Of a stretch of 64,000 bases of DNA, positions 1-8,606 are shown piece by piece. The stretch spans positions 558,001-622,000 of the forward strand of contig NZ_CP047117.1 in the NCBI RefSeq assembly GCF_030440535.1. Reading direction: 5' to 3'. How positions within the stretch are numbered: the first letter of the stretch is position 1; every line of letters starts with the position of its first letter. The stretch comes from Corynebacterium capitovis DSM 44611. Lineage in GTDB: Bacteria; Actinomycetota; Actinomycetes; Mycobacteriales; Mycobacteriaceae. Under the pieces are notes generated by a model. It was not told where the DNA came from. It was given only the letters and a program-made list of their open reading frames with translations, and made no database searches. Made by a program: the position numbers and the translations under genes.

Positions 1-1
1 C

Positions 2-1063
2 GACCTTTCCCGCCGGCCGACGTCGTCGGGTCGCTTGACCGGGTGGGTCATCTCGGCAAAAGATCTTCACGACGTCACGGGTATGCCCACCACGCTCGGC
101 TCCGTCCAGCGGGTATACACCGCGACGACGACGGACCCGTTCCTCGCCTCGCTAGAGCGGGAGGGCGCGCTGATCGTCGGCAAGTCCGCGACGCCGGAGC
201 TCGGGCTAACCGTTGACACCGAGCCGGTCGGCCTGCCTCACCCCGTCAACCCCATCCATCCCGGCGCGACCCCAGGCGGTTCGTCGGGAGGAGCGGCGGT
301 GCAGGTCGCGCGGGGGCTGGTGCGGGCCGCCCACGCATCGGATGGGGGAGGGTCCATCCGCGTCCCCGCTGCGGCCTGCGGCGTGGTGGGGTTCAAACCC
401 GCGGGTACCGACCTAGGCGTGCAGGGCTTCATCACGCGGACCGTGTCGGACGCTGCATTTCTCCACGGGCTTCCGCAGCGGCCGGAGCCGGCCCGCGTGG
501 GGGTGTTGGTGGATCCGCTTTTCGCGGACGCCCCAATTGCCCCAGTCATGCGACGCGCGGTACTCGACGCCGCGAGGGTGCTGGAGGGCGCGGGCTTCGA
601 GACGGTCGCGCTGAGCCCCTACCCGGGCGCGGCCGACACGTTCGCGGCCTTTCGTACACTTTTCACCTCGGGGTTCGCGGAGCTCGCCCCCACGAGCGGC
701 TACCCCGAATGGGTCCGTCGCCAAGGGCGGGCGGTTAAGGCAGGCGACCTGGGGCGTGCTCGTGCCCATGCTGCGGCGCTGCCTGAGCTGCTCGCCCACC
801 AGTGGCAGGTCGACGCTCTGCTCAGCCCCGTCCTCACCACCGACCCGCCGCCGCGAGGCGCGTTCCGCAAGCTCAGCCACCCGGACAACTTCAACGCGCA
901 GACGCGGTGGTCGCCGTGGTGCTCGCTGTTCAACGTGGCGCGCTTGCCGGCTCTCAGCCTGCCTTGGCAGGTGGCGGGAGGGCCGCCGGTCGGAATCCAC
1001 CTCGGGGGCATCACGCTTTCCGACGCCGCCTTGCTCACCCTCGCCCGCACTCTCCACCCCTAA
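2..1063 (+). CDS. Amidase signature family enzyme, 5'-truncated by the window edge
   Basis: Amidase-signature hydrolase, cleaving an amide bond in a small carboxamide; the substrate cannot be inferred. The reading frame is open to the left edge, so the true start is outside; 353 residues are visible. The Ser-cisSer-Lys triad is recognisable: the lysine in ISAKDLHDV near the left end, the Gly/Ser-rich GGSSGG stretch about 90 residues in, and the nucleophile serine in DGGGSIRVPA. The C-terminal part is short compared with GatA (about 480 residues), and no GatB or GatC is nearby, so a stand-alone amidase is more likely than an amidotransferase subunit. It converges on bcp; only a nine-G tract and a few bases separate the two stop codons. 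Confidence 0.85.
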   Translation, partial: DLSRRPTSSGRLTGWVISAKDLHDVTGMPTTLGSVQRVYTATTTDPFLASLEREGALIVGKSATPELGLTVDTEPVGLPHPVNPIHPGATPGGSSGGAAVQVARGLVRAAHASDGGGSIRVPAAACGVVGFKPAGTDLGVQGFITRTVSDAAFLHGLPQRPEPARVGVLVDPLFADAPIAPVMRRAVLDAARVLEGAGFETVALSPYPGAADTFAAFRTLFTSGFAELAPTSGYPEWVRRQGRAVKAGDLGRARAHAAALPELLAHQWQVDALLSPVLTTDPPPRGAFRKLSHPDNFNAQTRWSPWCSLFNVARLPALSLPWQVAGGPPVGIHLGGITLSDAALLTLARTLHP

Positions 1064-1074
1064 AGGGGGGGGGC

Positions 1075-1548
1075 TTAGCTCAGCCAGTCACGGAGAACCC
1101 GGCCGACGTGCCCCGCGGCACGCACGTTGTACTGTGCCTGCTCGATGGCTCCGTCCGGGCCGATCAAAAACGTCGAACGGATGACGCCCTCGACGACGCG
1201 TCCGTAATTCTTCTTCTCGCCGAAAGCCCCGTAAGACTTGAGAACTTCCGTCGATTCGTCGCTTAGGAGCTCGATACGCAGATCATGGTCGGCGCGGAAG
1301 GTCGCCAGATCCGCCGGAGAGTCGGGGCTGATACCGATGACGTCCACGGCGGCGTCGTTAAGCTCCTCGAGCTTTTCGCTGAAGTCGCAGGCCTCCGTCG
1401 TGCACCCCGGGGTGTTAGCGCGCGGGTAGAAGTAGACGATGACGCGGCGTCCGGCGTAGTCGCTTAAGGACACAGTCTCGCCACGGTCGTTGGGCAGGGA
1501 GAAAGCGGGGGCTTGGTCGCCGGCGTTGAGGCGCAGATTCTCGGTCAT
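1075..1548 (-). CDS. bcp: Thiol peroxidase of the bacterioferritin comigratory protein (BCP) type
   Basis: Peroxiredoxin that reduces hydroperoxides using thioredoxin- or mycoredoxin-type thiols in the cytosol. The 157-residue protein has the BCP active site ANTPGCTTEACDF, where the first Cys is peroxidatic and the second, five residues on, resolving. The end of the fold (STFLIGPDGAIEQAQYNVRAAGH) also fits, and the length is normal for the family. I chose the ATG before TENLRLNAGD because the longer upstream frame has no family similarity and runs antisense to the DUF3618 gene. The gene is divergent from that gene with 72 bases between them, which must hold both promoters. Confidence 0.93.
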   Translation of the reverse strand: MTENLRLNAGDQAPAFSLPNDRGETVSLSDYAGRRVIVYFYPRANTPGCTTEACDFSEKLEELNDAAVDVIGISPDSPADLATFRADHDLRIELLSDESTEVLKSYGAFGEKKNYGRVVEGVIRSTFLIGPDGAIEQAQYNVRAAGHVGRVLRDWLS

Positions 1549-1620
1549 GCCAACCCGTTTTACACTACTGTAGGTACGGACACTTCTGAGATACAGATGA
1601 CGAAATAGGAGTTCATCACC

Positions 1621-1896
1621 GTGGCACGAGACACCAACGACATCGAGCGCGACATCGAGCGCACCCGCGGCCAGCTCGCCAGCACGCTGGATGAGATCGC
1701 TCAGCGCGCCAACCCGTCCAACTTGGCGGACACCGCCAAGGATCAGGCAGCCGGGTGGCTGAAGGACGAAGCAGTGCAGAAGGTTCTCGCGGGCATCGGC
1801 GTTGGCATCGCCACCCTTGTCGCCGTCCGTTTCTTCAACGGGCGCAAGCGGAAGAAGGAGCTCAAGGAGCTGCAAAAGCTTCTCGCTAGCCGCTAG
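1621..1896 (+). CDS. DUF3618 family small membrane protein
   Basis: A 91-residue actinobacterial protein of the DUF3618 family; molecular function unknown. The N-terminal half is a charged helix (RDIERTRGQLASTLDEIAQRANP, the family hallmark). One transmembrane segment follows (about residues 60-76, VLAGIGVGIATLVAVRF), then a basic Lys/Arg-rich tail, suggesting a single-pass inner-membrane protein with a cytosolic tail. The GTG start is preceded by AGGAG at good spacing. It is often found beside bcp in corynebacteria, as here. A hairpin followed by T residues lies immediately downstream. Confidence 0.88.
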   Translation: MARDTNDIERDIERTRGQLASTLDEIAQRANPSNLADTAKDQAAGWLKDEAVQKVLAGIGVGIATLVAVRFFNGRKRKKELKELQKLLASR

Positions 1897-1909
1897 TGTT
1901 GCGTCTTCG

Positions 1910-1947
1910 CGCCCGCTCCTGCCTCCGGCAAGGGCGGGCGTTTGCTT
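1910..1947 (+). terminator. Rho-independent terminator after the DUF3618 gene
   Basis: The arms CGCCCG (1910-1915) and CGGGCG (1935-1940), with further pairing of CCTGCC to GGCA inside, form a GC-rich hairpin followed by TTTGCTT. It overlaps the 3' end of convergent pncA, so it may serve one direction or both. Confidence 0.65.
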
Positions 1948-2494
1948 ATGCGATCTTCGCCCCAGCGTCCGCCATGTCGGCGAGCGCCGCTGCGCCTCGT
2001 TCCTCCGAAACGGGGGAACACAGCTCGGCTAGCACTGTGACCGTGAAGCCTTCCTCCAGCGCGTCGAGAACCGTCGCGCGCACGCAATGGTCGGTGGCGA
2101 TGCCGCACACGTCGAGGGAGTCGATGTCGTTCGTGCGCAGCCACTGGGCGAGCGGTACTCCGTCGGCGGCGCCCTCGAAACCGGAGTAAGCGGCGGAATA
2201 CTCACCTTTGCGGAATGAGGCGTCGATGAGCGATGCCGTTAGCGGTGGCTGATACTCGGCCCCCGCGGAGTTCGCGACGCAGTGGACGGGCCACGAGTCG
2301 ACGAAATCGGGGGAGGTGGAGAAGTGGGCACCGGGGTCGACGTGCCAATCCTGGGTGCCGAGAACAAAGGGGTAGGTGCCGGTCGATGCGAGCCTGGTTA
2401 TTTCTTCCGCGACGGCGGCGCCGCGTTCCGTGGCGAGCGAGCCGCCGGGGCAGAAATCGCGCTGGACGTCAACGATGAGCAGGGCGGTTGTCAT
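1946..2494 (-). CDS. pncA: Nicotinamidase (pyrazinamidase)
   Basis: Converts nicotinamide to nicotinate plus ammonia in NAD salvage; in mycobacteria the same enzyme activates pyrazinamide. The 182-residue protein has the isochorismatase-like fold with the catalytic triad D9, K96 and C137 (GIATDHC) and metal ligands D49, H51, H57 and H71 in TQDWH...H. All are intact, so it is predicted active. The start is the ATG giving MTTALLIVDVQRDF. A possible -10 (TATCAT on the minus strand, 2508-2503) lies 8 bases upstream of it, hinting at a very short leader. It converges with the DUF3618 gene. Confidence 0.95.
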   Translation of the reverse strand: MTTALLIVDVQRDFCPGGSLATERGAAVAEEITRLASTGTYPFVLGTQDWHVDPGAHFSTSPDFVDSWPVHCVANSAGAEYQPPLTASLIDASFRKGEYSAAYSGFEGAADGVPLAQWLRTNDIDSLDVCGIATDHCVRATVLDALEEGFTVTVLAELCSPVSEERGAAALADMADAGAKIA

Positions 2495-2559
2495 ACTCGC
2501 CTATGATAAATCAGGCGAGCAGAACACCCCAGCCGGTGAACCCGACGGGGGTGATGGTG

Positions 2560-2632
2560 TGCGCCACCAGGGACTCGAACCCCGAACCCACTGATTAAGA
2601 GTCAGTTGCTCTACCACTTGAGCTAGTAGCGC
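2560..2632 (-). tRNA. tRNA-Lys (CTT)
   Basis: Complete 73-base cloverleaf on the minus strand. The acceptor GCGCTAC pairs with GTGGCGC, the D-stem is GCTC/GAGC, the anticodon stem ACTGA/TCAGT encloses loop CTCTTAA (anticodon CTT), and the T-arm is CGGGG-TTCGAGT-CCCTG with discriminator A. No CCA is encoded. A weak hairpin (CACCCC/GGGGTG, 2525-2553) lies just downstream, without a good T tract. Confidence 0.97.
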
Positions 2633-2882
2633 CGTGTTGTCTGCAATGTCGTCTCGGTGGGCCTGTCGGCCTCCGTTGCGGCAACGAGGAAAAATATAGC
2701 ACCCGCCCCGAAGAACAATAAATCGCCTGTTCAGCGCCGTGTTTCGTGGGGTTGAGCGCAGCCGCACCCCGGCTACCTGGTACGCGTTGTGAGGGGATAG
2801 AGTTTCAGGAATTGGTCCGCGAGCGGAATCGGCACAGCTTCTGGTGCCGGCAAGGACTAGGAAACAGGTGGGTGAGCACTTT

Positions 2883-4058
2883 ATGGGGATGAGTATTCGA
2901 CGCCGGCTAGCTGCAGCGGCGACGCTTCTAGCGACGGGTGTTGCTCTCGTCGCATGCACGATCGGCGAGGTCGGCGCGGGAGACGCCGGCACGGCTGCTG
3001 AAACGACAACTGTGGCCGCCAAACCCGTCGTCTCCGTTGAGGACGGCGCGACTGGTGTCAACCCGCTCGAGCCCGTGACGGTGGAGTCGGATGCTGGCAT
3101 CAGCGAGTTGACGATGACAAACGAGAACGGCTCCGAGGTCGAAGCCACCCTCAGCGAGGACGGCCATTCGTGGGCGACGACGGAGCCGCTGGGCTACTCG
3201 CGCACTTACACCCTCGCGGGAGCTGACCGGGACGGCAACTCGATCGACGCCAGCTTCACAACGCTTACCCCCGACGCTCAGACCAGCGCCTACCTTGGCC
3301 CGCTGGATGGTTCCACCGTGGGCGTCGCGCAGGCGGTGACGGTGCGCTTTAGCTACCCGCCGACTGACCGTGACGCGGCGGAGAAGGCGATCTCGGTGAC
3401 GACCTCGAACAACACCGCCGGCGCGTTCTACTGGGTGGACTCCTCGTACCTGCTGTGGCGGCCGGAGACGTACTGGGAGCCGGGGACGACGGTCACCGTC
3501 AAAGCCGCTATCTACGGCAAGGAGTTGGGTGACGGGGTCTACGGCGAGGGGGATTCCGAAGTCAGCTTCACCATCGGCGACGCGGTGGTCACGCGCGTGG
3601 ACGACTCGACCAAGACCTTGACGGTGTATCGCAACGGCGAGGTGGTCAACTCCTTTCCCGTCTCGATGGGCCGCGACGGGACCTACGCCACGCCTAACGG
3701 CACGTACGTCGTAGGGGACCGCTACGAGGACCTGGTGATGGACTCCCGAACCTACGGTCTCGCCCTTGACGCTGGCGGGTACGTCACCAGCGTCAAGTCC
3801 GCGACGCAGCTGTCTTATTCAGGGATCTACGTGCACTCGGCGCCCTGGGCGACGTGGGCGCTGGGTTCTGTAAACCAGTCGCACGGGTGCATCAATGCGA
3901 GCCCGGACGATGCGGCGTGGTTCCTGAACTACTCCAAGCGTGGCGACCCAGTCGAAGTGGTGAACACTTCCGGCGGAACCCTCGACGGTTCCGACGGGTT
4001 GGGGTACTGGAACGTCCCCTGGGATCAGTGGGTGGCGGGTAACCCTTACCTCGATTAG
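2883..4058 (+). CDS. L,D-transpeptidase lipoprotein (LdtMt2-like)
   Basis: Makes 3-3 cross-links in peptidoglycan outside the membrane. The 391-residue protein starts with a lipoprotein signal ending in the lipobox LVAC (C25). Two Ig-like modules follow (about residues 50-130 and 135-235), then the YkuD catalytic domain with the motif SHGCIN, where C335 is the nucleophile and the upstream IYVHSAPWA supplies the usual His. This architecture matches mycobacterial LdtMt1/2. ATG 2883 is preferred over an upstream GTG because a purine-rich AGGTGGG lies about 12 bases before it; ATG 2889 is also possible. It stands alone, upstream of the mnt operon, from which the MntR-like operator separates it. 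Confidence 0.93.
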   Translation: MGMSIRRRLAAAATLLATGVALVACTIGEVGAGDAGTAAETTTVAAKPVVSVEDGATGVNPLEPVTVESDAGISELTMTNENGSEVEATLSEDGHSWATTEPLGYSRTYTLAGADRDGNSIDASFTTLTPDAQTSAYLGPLDGSTVGVAQAVTVRFSYPPTDRDAAEKAISVTTSNNTAGAFYWVDSSYLLWRPETYWEPGTTVTVKAAIYGKELGDGVYGEGDSEVSFTIGDAVVTRVDDSTKTLTVYRNGEVVNSFPVSMGRDGTYATPNGTYVVGDRYEDLVMDSRTYGLALDAGGYVTSVKSATQLSYSGIYVHSAPWATWALGSVNQSHGCINASPDDAAWFLNYSKRGDPVEVVNTSGGTLDGSDGLGYWNVPWDQWVAGNPYLD

Positions 4059-4091
4059 TGCTTCCGGGCCCCGGGGGCCGTCTGCGCGGCG

Positions 4092-4117
4092 AAGTTCAAT
4101 AAACTGAACTTTATTAT
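4092..4117 (+). promoter_or_regulatory. MntR-like operator and -10 of the mnt operon
   Basis: Perfect 7-bp inverted repeat AAGTTCA (4092-4098) and TGAACTT (4105-4111) around ATAAAC. From memory the C. glutamicum MntR motif is TGTTCAATGCGTTGAACA; the site here has the same GTTCAAT...GAAC frame. A -10-like TATTAT (4112-4117) directly abuts it, so bound repressor would block the promoter. The operon's own last gene is the cognate regulator. Confidence 0.75.
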
Positions 4118-4185
4118 TCGCTTATATGCAGTTCGTGTTAGGGTGTGGCCCACTATCGCCCGACCCAGAGAGGAGCCCATTCCCC

Positions 4186-5289
4186 GTGTGCCGTCGCATC
4201 CTTGCAGCTTCCGCAGTCCTCGCTTTGCTCGGCGGGTGTTCGGCTTCACCGCCGGAGAAAGCGCCGGAGGGACTCAACGTTGTTGCTACGACCACCCAAA
4301 TATGTGATTACCTCACCCACGTTGCGCAGGGCACGAATTTCAGCAAAACCGATTCGCAGGGTCAGACGACCACAACAGGATCCGGTGAGACGGAGCTCAA
4401 CCTGACCTGTCTCCTTGCCCCGAACGCCTCTGCACACGACCACGAAATGACCGCGCAGCAAATGTCCGCATTGGGCAAGGCAGACATCCTCTTCGTCAAC
4501 GGGTTAGACCTCGAACATTTCCTCGACCAGGCGATTGAGTCGTCGGGCTTCCACGGATCGATGGCCGTCACGTCCGGGATTGTGGGCTCCGGACCTGCCG
4601 CCTCCGACACGCCCTACAGTGTGGACCAAGGCCGCGACAAGGTCACCGCCGCTCACTGGCCATTTGACCCCGAGCCGGGTGAAGAAGCGGAGTTCGAGTT
4701 TGACCCGCACGTCTGGACCAGCCCGCGGGGGGCGCAGATTCAGGTACGCAATATCGGGGCGAGTTTGGATGAGGCGTCGAAAAGCGATGGCGAATGGACG
4801 CGACGGGCGGATGCCTACGCCGCCCAGCTGGGGGAGCTCGACGAGTGGGTGCGCGAGAGCCTGGAAACCGTCCCCGAGACTCGACGTGTGCTTTTTACCT
4901 CCCACGACGCGTTCGGGTACTTCGCGCGCGACTACGGCGTGAACTTCTTCGGTTCAGCGCTCTCCGACTTCAACGCCCAGCAGGACGCGACAGCCGACCA
5001 CATTCGGACCGGGGTACAGCAGGTGCGAGACGCGAACGCGCAGGTCATCTTCGCCGAGAACTCCAACAGCGCGAAGTCGATCGAAGCGGTGGGGCGCGCA
5101 GCTGGGGTGCGGGTCATCACGGGCGACGACGCCCTCTACGGCGATTCGCTCGGCCCGGCCGGCACGGACGGGGAGACCTATGCGGGTTCGATTCTGCACA
5201 ACGTGACCAACCTCGTACGCGCCTGGGGTGGGACGCCCGCGCCTGTGCCGGATGCGTTGGCCGAGTTCGCACCGAAAGACACGATCTAA
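4186..5289 (+). CDS. mntA: Manganese/zinc ABC transporter substrate-binding lipoprotein
   Basis: Captures Mn2+ (or Zn2+) outside the membrane for the MntBCD transporter. The 367-residue protein begins with a lipoprotein signal ending in LLGGC (C18). It has the cluster A-I metal-binding fold with candidate ligands in the His-containing AHDHEMT loop, the FDPHVWTSP motif, an internal Glu and the late TGDDALYGDSLG region. The GTG start is preceded by AGAGGAG. A longer in-frame start at 4126 would sit in the promoter and give no signal peptide. Its stop overlaps the mntB start by one base (TAATG). The MntR-type operator and the regulator at the operon's end argue for manganese. Confidence 0.9.
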   Translation: MCRRILAASAVLALLGGCSASPPEKAPEGLNVVATTTQICDYLTHVAQGTNFSKTDSQGQTTTTGSGETELNLTCLLAPNASAHDHEMTAQQMSALGKADILFVNGLDLEHFLDQAIESSGFHGSMAVTSGIVGSGPAASDTPYSVDQGRDKVTAAHWPFDPEPGEEAEFEFDPHVWTSPRGAQIQVRNIGASLDEASKSDGEWTRRADAYAAQLGELDEWVRESLETVPETRRVLFTSHDAFGYFARDYGVNFFGSALSDFNAQQDATADHIRTGVQQVRDANAQVIFAENSNSAKSIEAVGRAAGVRVITGDDALYGDSLGPAGTDGETYAGSILHNVTNLVRAWGGTPAPVPDALAEFAPKDTI

Positions 5290-5942
5290 TGCCCCTCGTG
5301 TCCTTCGACAGCGCCGAACTGGGTTACGGCCGCCAACCCGTGTTAAGCGACGTCACGTTCGACCTCGGACCAAGCGAGGCGATCGCGCTGGTGGGGAGCA
5401 ACGGGGCGGGGAAGTCGACCATCCTCAAAGCCGTGGTGGGGTTGAGCGAGGTGGTCGGCGGGAAGGTGACCGTCTGCGGCGCTGCCCCCAGCCGTCGCGC
5501 GCCGGGAAGCGTCGGGTACGTGCCGCAGCAGGTCGAGGCAGAACCCGAGTTCCCCATCACCGCCGTCGACGTGGTCGGCCTCGGACTCGTCGCGCAACTC
5601 CGGCCGTTCCAGCGAATCGGCCGTGCGGGGAAGCAGCGCTGCCGAGAAGCACTCGCGGGAGTCGGAATGCTCGATCGCGCGGAGGTCCGCTTCCACGACC
5701 TGAGCGGCGGCCAGCGCCAAAGGGTGCTGTTGGCTCGGGCGCTCGTCGCAAACCCGACCGTGCTCATTCTCGACGAACCTTTCAACGGCCTCGACGCCGA
5801 CAGCCGCGACCGACTCGTCTCCACTCTGCTTGGCCTCAAGAAGGAGGGGATGGGCATCATGCTGTCCACGCACGACGCACGGCTTGCCGACGACACCTGC
5901 GACCACACCCTCACCGTCACCTCAGGGACCACGCGCCCATGA
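5289..5942 (+). CDS. mntB: Manganese ABC transporter ATP-binding protein
   Basis: Cytosolic ATPase that drives the Mn importer. The 217-residue protein shows Walker A GSNGAGKST (about residues 36-44), a Q-loop (GYVPQQ), the signature LSGGQRQR, Walker B VLILDEP and a switch His in STHD. Length is normal for the MntB/ZnuC/TroB group. Translation is coupled to mntA by a one-base overlap and to mntC by a 4-base ATGA overlap. Confidence 0.93.
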   Translation: MPLVSFDSAELGYGRQPVLSDVTFDLGPSEAIALVGSNGAGKSTILKAVVGLSEVVGGKVTVCGAAPSRRAPGSVGYVPQQVEAEPEFPITAVDVVGLGLVAQLRPFQRIGRAGKQRCREALAGVGMLDRAEVRFHDLSGGQRQRVLLARALVANPTVLILDEPFNGLDADSRDRLVSTLLGLKKEGMGIMLSTHDARLADDTCDHTLTVTSGTTRP

Positions 5943-6829
5943 CCTTCGCCGAGCTACTAGAAGCCACGCGAGCGGGAGCCCAGTACGTGCCGGGCTTGGC
6001 CACGGTCGCGTCCGCGCCGTATCTGTTCCGTCCCTTCGTCATGCTCCTTGCACTGGCCGTCAGCGCGGGCATCGCGGGGACGCTTGTCAATCTGCGCCGC
6101 GCCGAGTTCACCGCAGAGGCGGTGTCCCACTCCGTATTCCCCGGCATCGTGGCCGGGTTCATCGTGGCGGGTCTGGACGGAATCGTGCCAGGTGGTGCCG
6201 TCGTCGGTGTCGTCGCGGCGACGGTATTGACCCTGGCCGCCCAGCGCGCGGCAGCCGCGGACGAAGCCGGAACCGCCATTGTTCTGTCCACTTTCTATGC
6301 GGTGGGCCTGGTCCTCTCTCTCGCGCATTCCGATAAGTCGGGTCAGCTCGAGGCGCTCATGTTCGGACGGTTGCTGGAGGTCTCCCCGGAACGCCTCGGC
6401 CAGGCGCTGTTGGCCTGCGCCTGCGCGGTGGCCCTCCTGTGCGCAACGTGGCCGGCCCAGCTGGCGGTGGCCTATGACCGCGTGCTTGCCCGCGCGTCGG
6501 GTATACGGGTGCAACGCTACGACGCCGTGTTCAACGTGGCCGTCGCGGCAACGGTCGTGGCCGGTGCATCCGCGGTGGGGGTTCTGCTGGTGGTTGGGTT
6601 CTTGGTGGTTCCGGCCGCGAGCGCACGGTTGGTGGCGCGCTCCCCGCGGTCCATGGCGTGCTGGGCGACCGGCGTGGCGGCCGTGAGTAGCTACGCCGGA
6701 ATGGCCGTTGCTGCGGCACCGCCGTCGCGCCCAGTGTCCCCGCAGGCGTGCGTCGTGGTGGCACTACTGGTCGCGCTTGTGCTCACCGTGGCGGGAAAGG
6801 GGCTGGTGAACCGTGCGCGTCGTCACTGA
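5939..6829 (+). CDS. mntC: Manganese ABC transporter permease 1
   Basis: Integral membrane subunit of the ABC-3 family (296 residues, about eight hydrophobic helices). The family signature is clear in LRRAEFTAEAVSHSVFPGIVAGF and the later VGVLLVVGFLVVPAASARL. The ATG overlaps the mntB stop (ATGA). Two permease genes in a row match the C. diphtheriae mntABCD arrangement, where the membrane part is a heterodimer. Confidence 0.92.
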   Translation: MTFAELLEATRAGAQYVPGLATVASAPYLFRPFVMLLALAVSAGIAGTLVNLRRAEFTAEAVSHSVFPGIVAGFIVAGLDGIVPGGAVVGVVAATVLTLAAQRAAAADEAGTAIVLSTFYAVGLVLSLAHSDKSGQLEALMFGRLLEVSPERLGQALLACACAVALLCATWPAQLAVAYDRVLARASGIRVQRYDAVFNVAVAATVVAGASAVGVLLVVGFLVVPAASARLVARSPRSMACWATGVAAVSSYAGMAVAAAPPSRPVSPQACVVVALLVALVLTVAGKGLVNRARRH

Positions 6830-7640
6830 GTGGTGGCTGCTAAACCATCTCGCGGTACTTGAGGTGGTCCTCGTCGGCGCGGGGGCGGGTCTCATCGGGG
6901 CGCTGGCCCTTATGCACCGCCGCATCTTCTTCGCCGAGGCCGTGTCTCACGCCGCCTTCCCGGGAGCCGTCCTAGGCGTCGTCGCGGGGGCCGCATTTGC
7001 CCCGGGTTACCTCACGCTCATGCTCTTCGCCGGTGCGCTCGTGGGCTGCGTCGGATTGTCCTGGGTGATGGGCCTGGTCTCTCGCCTGCCGGGGGTATCC
7101 AGCCAGGCCGCGGCCGGGATTGTCCTGTCATCGGGCTTCGGTCTCGGATACTTCGCGGCCACCTGGTTTCAACCCCTCCCTCTGCGGGTGGACTCATTCC
7201 TGACGGGTTCCGTGCTGACCGTCAACTCGACGGACGTCACCGCCGCCGCGATCGTCCTTTGTCTCGCGGCCGCTGCCTGCTGGTGGGCCGCGCCCGCATT
7301 GACCTCGCTGGCCTTCTCCCGCGACCTCTTCCGCGCCTCTGGCGCTAAGCCCTCGCTTTACGACGCCACCGTCCTGCTCCTCGTCACCCTGGCTATCGTG
7401 GTGGCGATCCCCGCCGTGGGAACCATCGTCTCAATTTCCCTCCTCGCCGCCCCACCGGCGATTGTCCGGCCCTGGGTCCGCTCGCCCGCGCTCCTGCTCC
7501 TGGCCTCGCCCGTGGTGGGGGTCGTACTGGGCGGCGTGGGCCTGGCTAGTGCGCAGCTGTGGGGACTGTCGTCTGGCGGGATGATCGCGATCTGGGCAGG
7601 CGTGGCGTACTGCGCGAGCAGGCTCGGGACCCGGCGCTAG
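6813..7640 (+). CDS. mntD: Manganese ABC transporter permease 2
   Basis: Second ABC-3 membrane subunit, 275 residues, with the family motif HRRIFFAEAVSHAAFPGAVLG at residues 35-55 and about eight transmembrane helices. The GTG start overlaps the end of mntC by 17 bases, so the two are translationally coupled. A paralogue of mntC; together they should form the metal channel through the membrane. Confidence 0.92.
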   Translation: MRVVTEWWLLNHLAVLEVVLVGAGAGLIGALALMHRRIFFAEAVSHAAFPGAVLGVVAGAAFAPGYLTLMLFAGALVGCVGLSWVMGLVSRLPGVSSQAAAGIVLSSGFGLGYFAATWFQPLPLRVDSFLTGSVLTVNSTDVTAAAIVLCLAAAACWWAAPALTSLAFSRDLFRASGAKPSLYDATVLLLVTLAIVVAIPAVGTIVSISLLAAPPAIVRPWVRSPALLLLASPVVGVVLGGVGLASAQLWGLSSGGMIAIWAGVAYCASRLGTRR

Positions 7641-7650
7641 GATCTCCGCT

Positions 7651-8319
7651 ATGGATGTTTCCGCCTGGCCAGCCAAGACTCAGGACTACCTGAAAATTGT
7701 CTTTGACCTCACCGAACGCACCGGCCGGCCGGCCGGAATGGGAGAGATAGCGCTGCGCATGGGGCAGCGTGCGTCCACCACGACGGAGGGGGTTAAGCGG
7801 CTGGCGGAAAAGGGCCTGGTGGAGCACGAGCGCTACGCGGGGATTTCCCTCACAGACGCTGGCCGCGCCGTGGCCATGGTCATGGTGCGGCGCCACCGCT
7901 TGCTGGAGACCTACCTCGTAGAGCAGCTCGGGTACCGCTGGGATGAGATACACGAGGAAGCCGACCGCCTGGAACACGCCGTATCCGACACATTCATCGC
8001 GCGCATCGACTCCCTGCTGGGCCGCCCCACCCGCGACCCGCACGGCGATCCTATTCCCACCGCCGCCGGAGAGATCGAGTCCCTGCGCGTGCAGAGCCTT
8101 TCCTCCCTGGCCGAGGGGGCAAGCGCCGTGGTGGAGCGTATCAACGACTCGGATGCTGAACTGTTGCGTTACCTAGCTGAGATGGGAATACGTCCGGGAG
8201 TGGACGTCACCATGACAGGCACCCGCTTTGCCGGGATGCGGTTGGTGGCCGCAGGCACGAGGGAGGTGGCGCTCGCCGACGCCGCGCTGGACGCCATCGA
8301 CGTGAGCACCGCCTTTTAA
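7651..8319 (+). CDS. mntR: DtxR-family manganese-dependent regulator
   Basis: Metal-activated repressor. The 222-residue protein has an N-terminal winged helix (MGQRASTTTEGVKRLAEKGLVEHERY), the dimerisation and metal-binding domain (RRHRLLETYLVEQLGYRWDEIHEEADRLEHAVSD), and a C-terminal FeoA/SH3-like domain (about residues 150-222). It is the fifth gene of the mnt operon, 10 bases after mntD, as in C. diphtheriae, and probably represses the operon at the inverted repeat at 4092-4111 when Mn is plentiful. DtxR/IdeR itself is less likely given this context. Confidence 0.9.
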   Translation: MDVSAWPAKTQDYLKIVFDLTERTGRPAGMGEIALRMGQRASTTTEGVKRLAEKGLVEHERYAGISLTDAGRAVAMVMVRRHRLLETYLVEQLGYRWDEIHEEADRLEHAVSDTFIARIDSLLGRPTRDPHGDPIPTAAGEIESLRVQSLSSLAEGASAVVERINDSDAELLRYLAEMGIRPGVDVTMTGTRFAGMRLVAAGTREVALADAALDAIDVSTAF

Positions 8320-8440
8320 CGTCGCTCCCCCTCAACCCGGACGGATCAACCCGCACAGAAACCTGCTAGAAAGTCCGCACCGCCAATTGGACCATGTCCG
8401 GCCTGGTTGACCCGCCCGGGTTGGGGCGGAAGACGGCAGC

Positions 8441-8476
8441 AGAAAACCCCGGCCCGTACAAAGCGGAACCGGGGTT
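8441..8476 (-). terminator. Terminator downstream of tRNA-His
   Basis: On the minus strand AACCCCGG (8476-8469) and CCGGGGTT (8452-8445) form a hairpin that runs into TTTTC. It lies just downstream of tRNA-His. The rest of the 164-base gap between mntR and the tRNA shows no recognisable element. Confidence 0.7.
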
Positions 8477-8483
8477 CGTCAGG

Positions 8484-8557
8484 GGTGGCTGACGGGGCTC
8501 GAACCCGCGACACCCAGGATCACAACCTGGTGCTCTACCAGCTGAACTACAGCCACC
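8484..8557 (-). tRNA. tRNA-His (GTG)
   Basis: Minus-strand cloverleaf: acceptor GTGGCTG/CAGCCAC, anticodon loop TTGTGAT (GTG) in a CCAGG/CCTGG stem, T-arm GCGGG-TTCGAGC-CCCGT. The extra G at -1 (8557) opposite discriminator C (8484) is the tRNA-His identity element. Confidence 0.97.
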
Positions 8558-8606
8558 ATCGCCGCTGATGTAGCAGCGGATAACACCTTAGTATGCAGCC
8601 CGGAGT

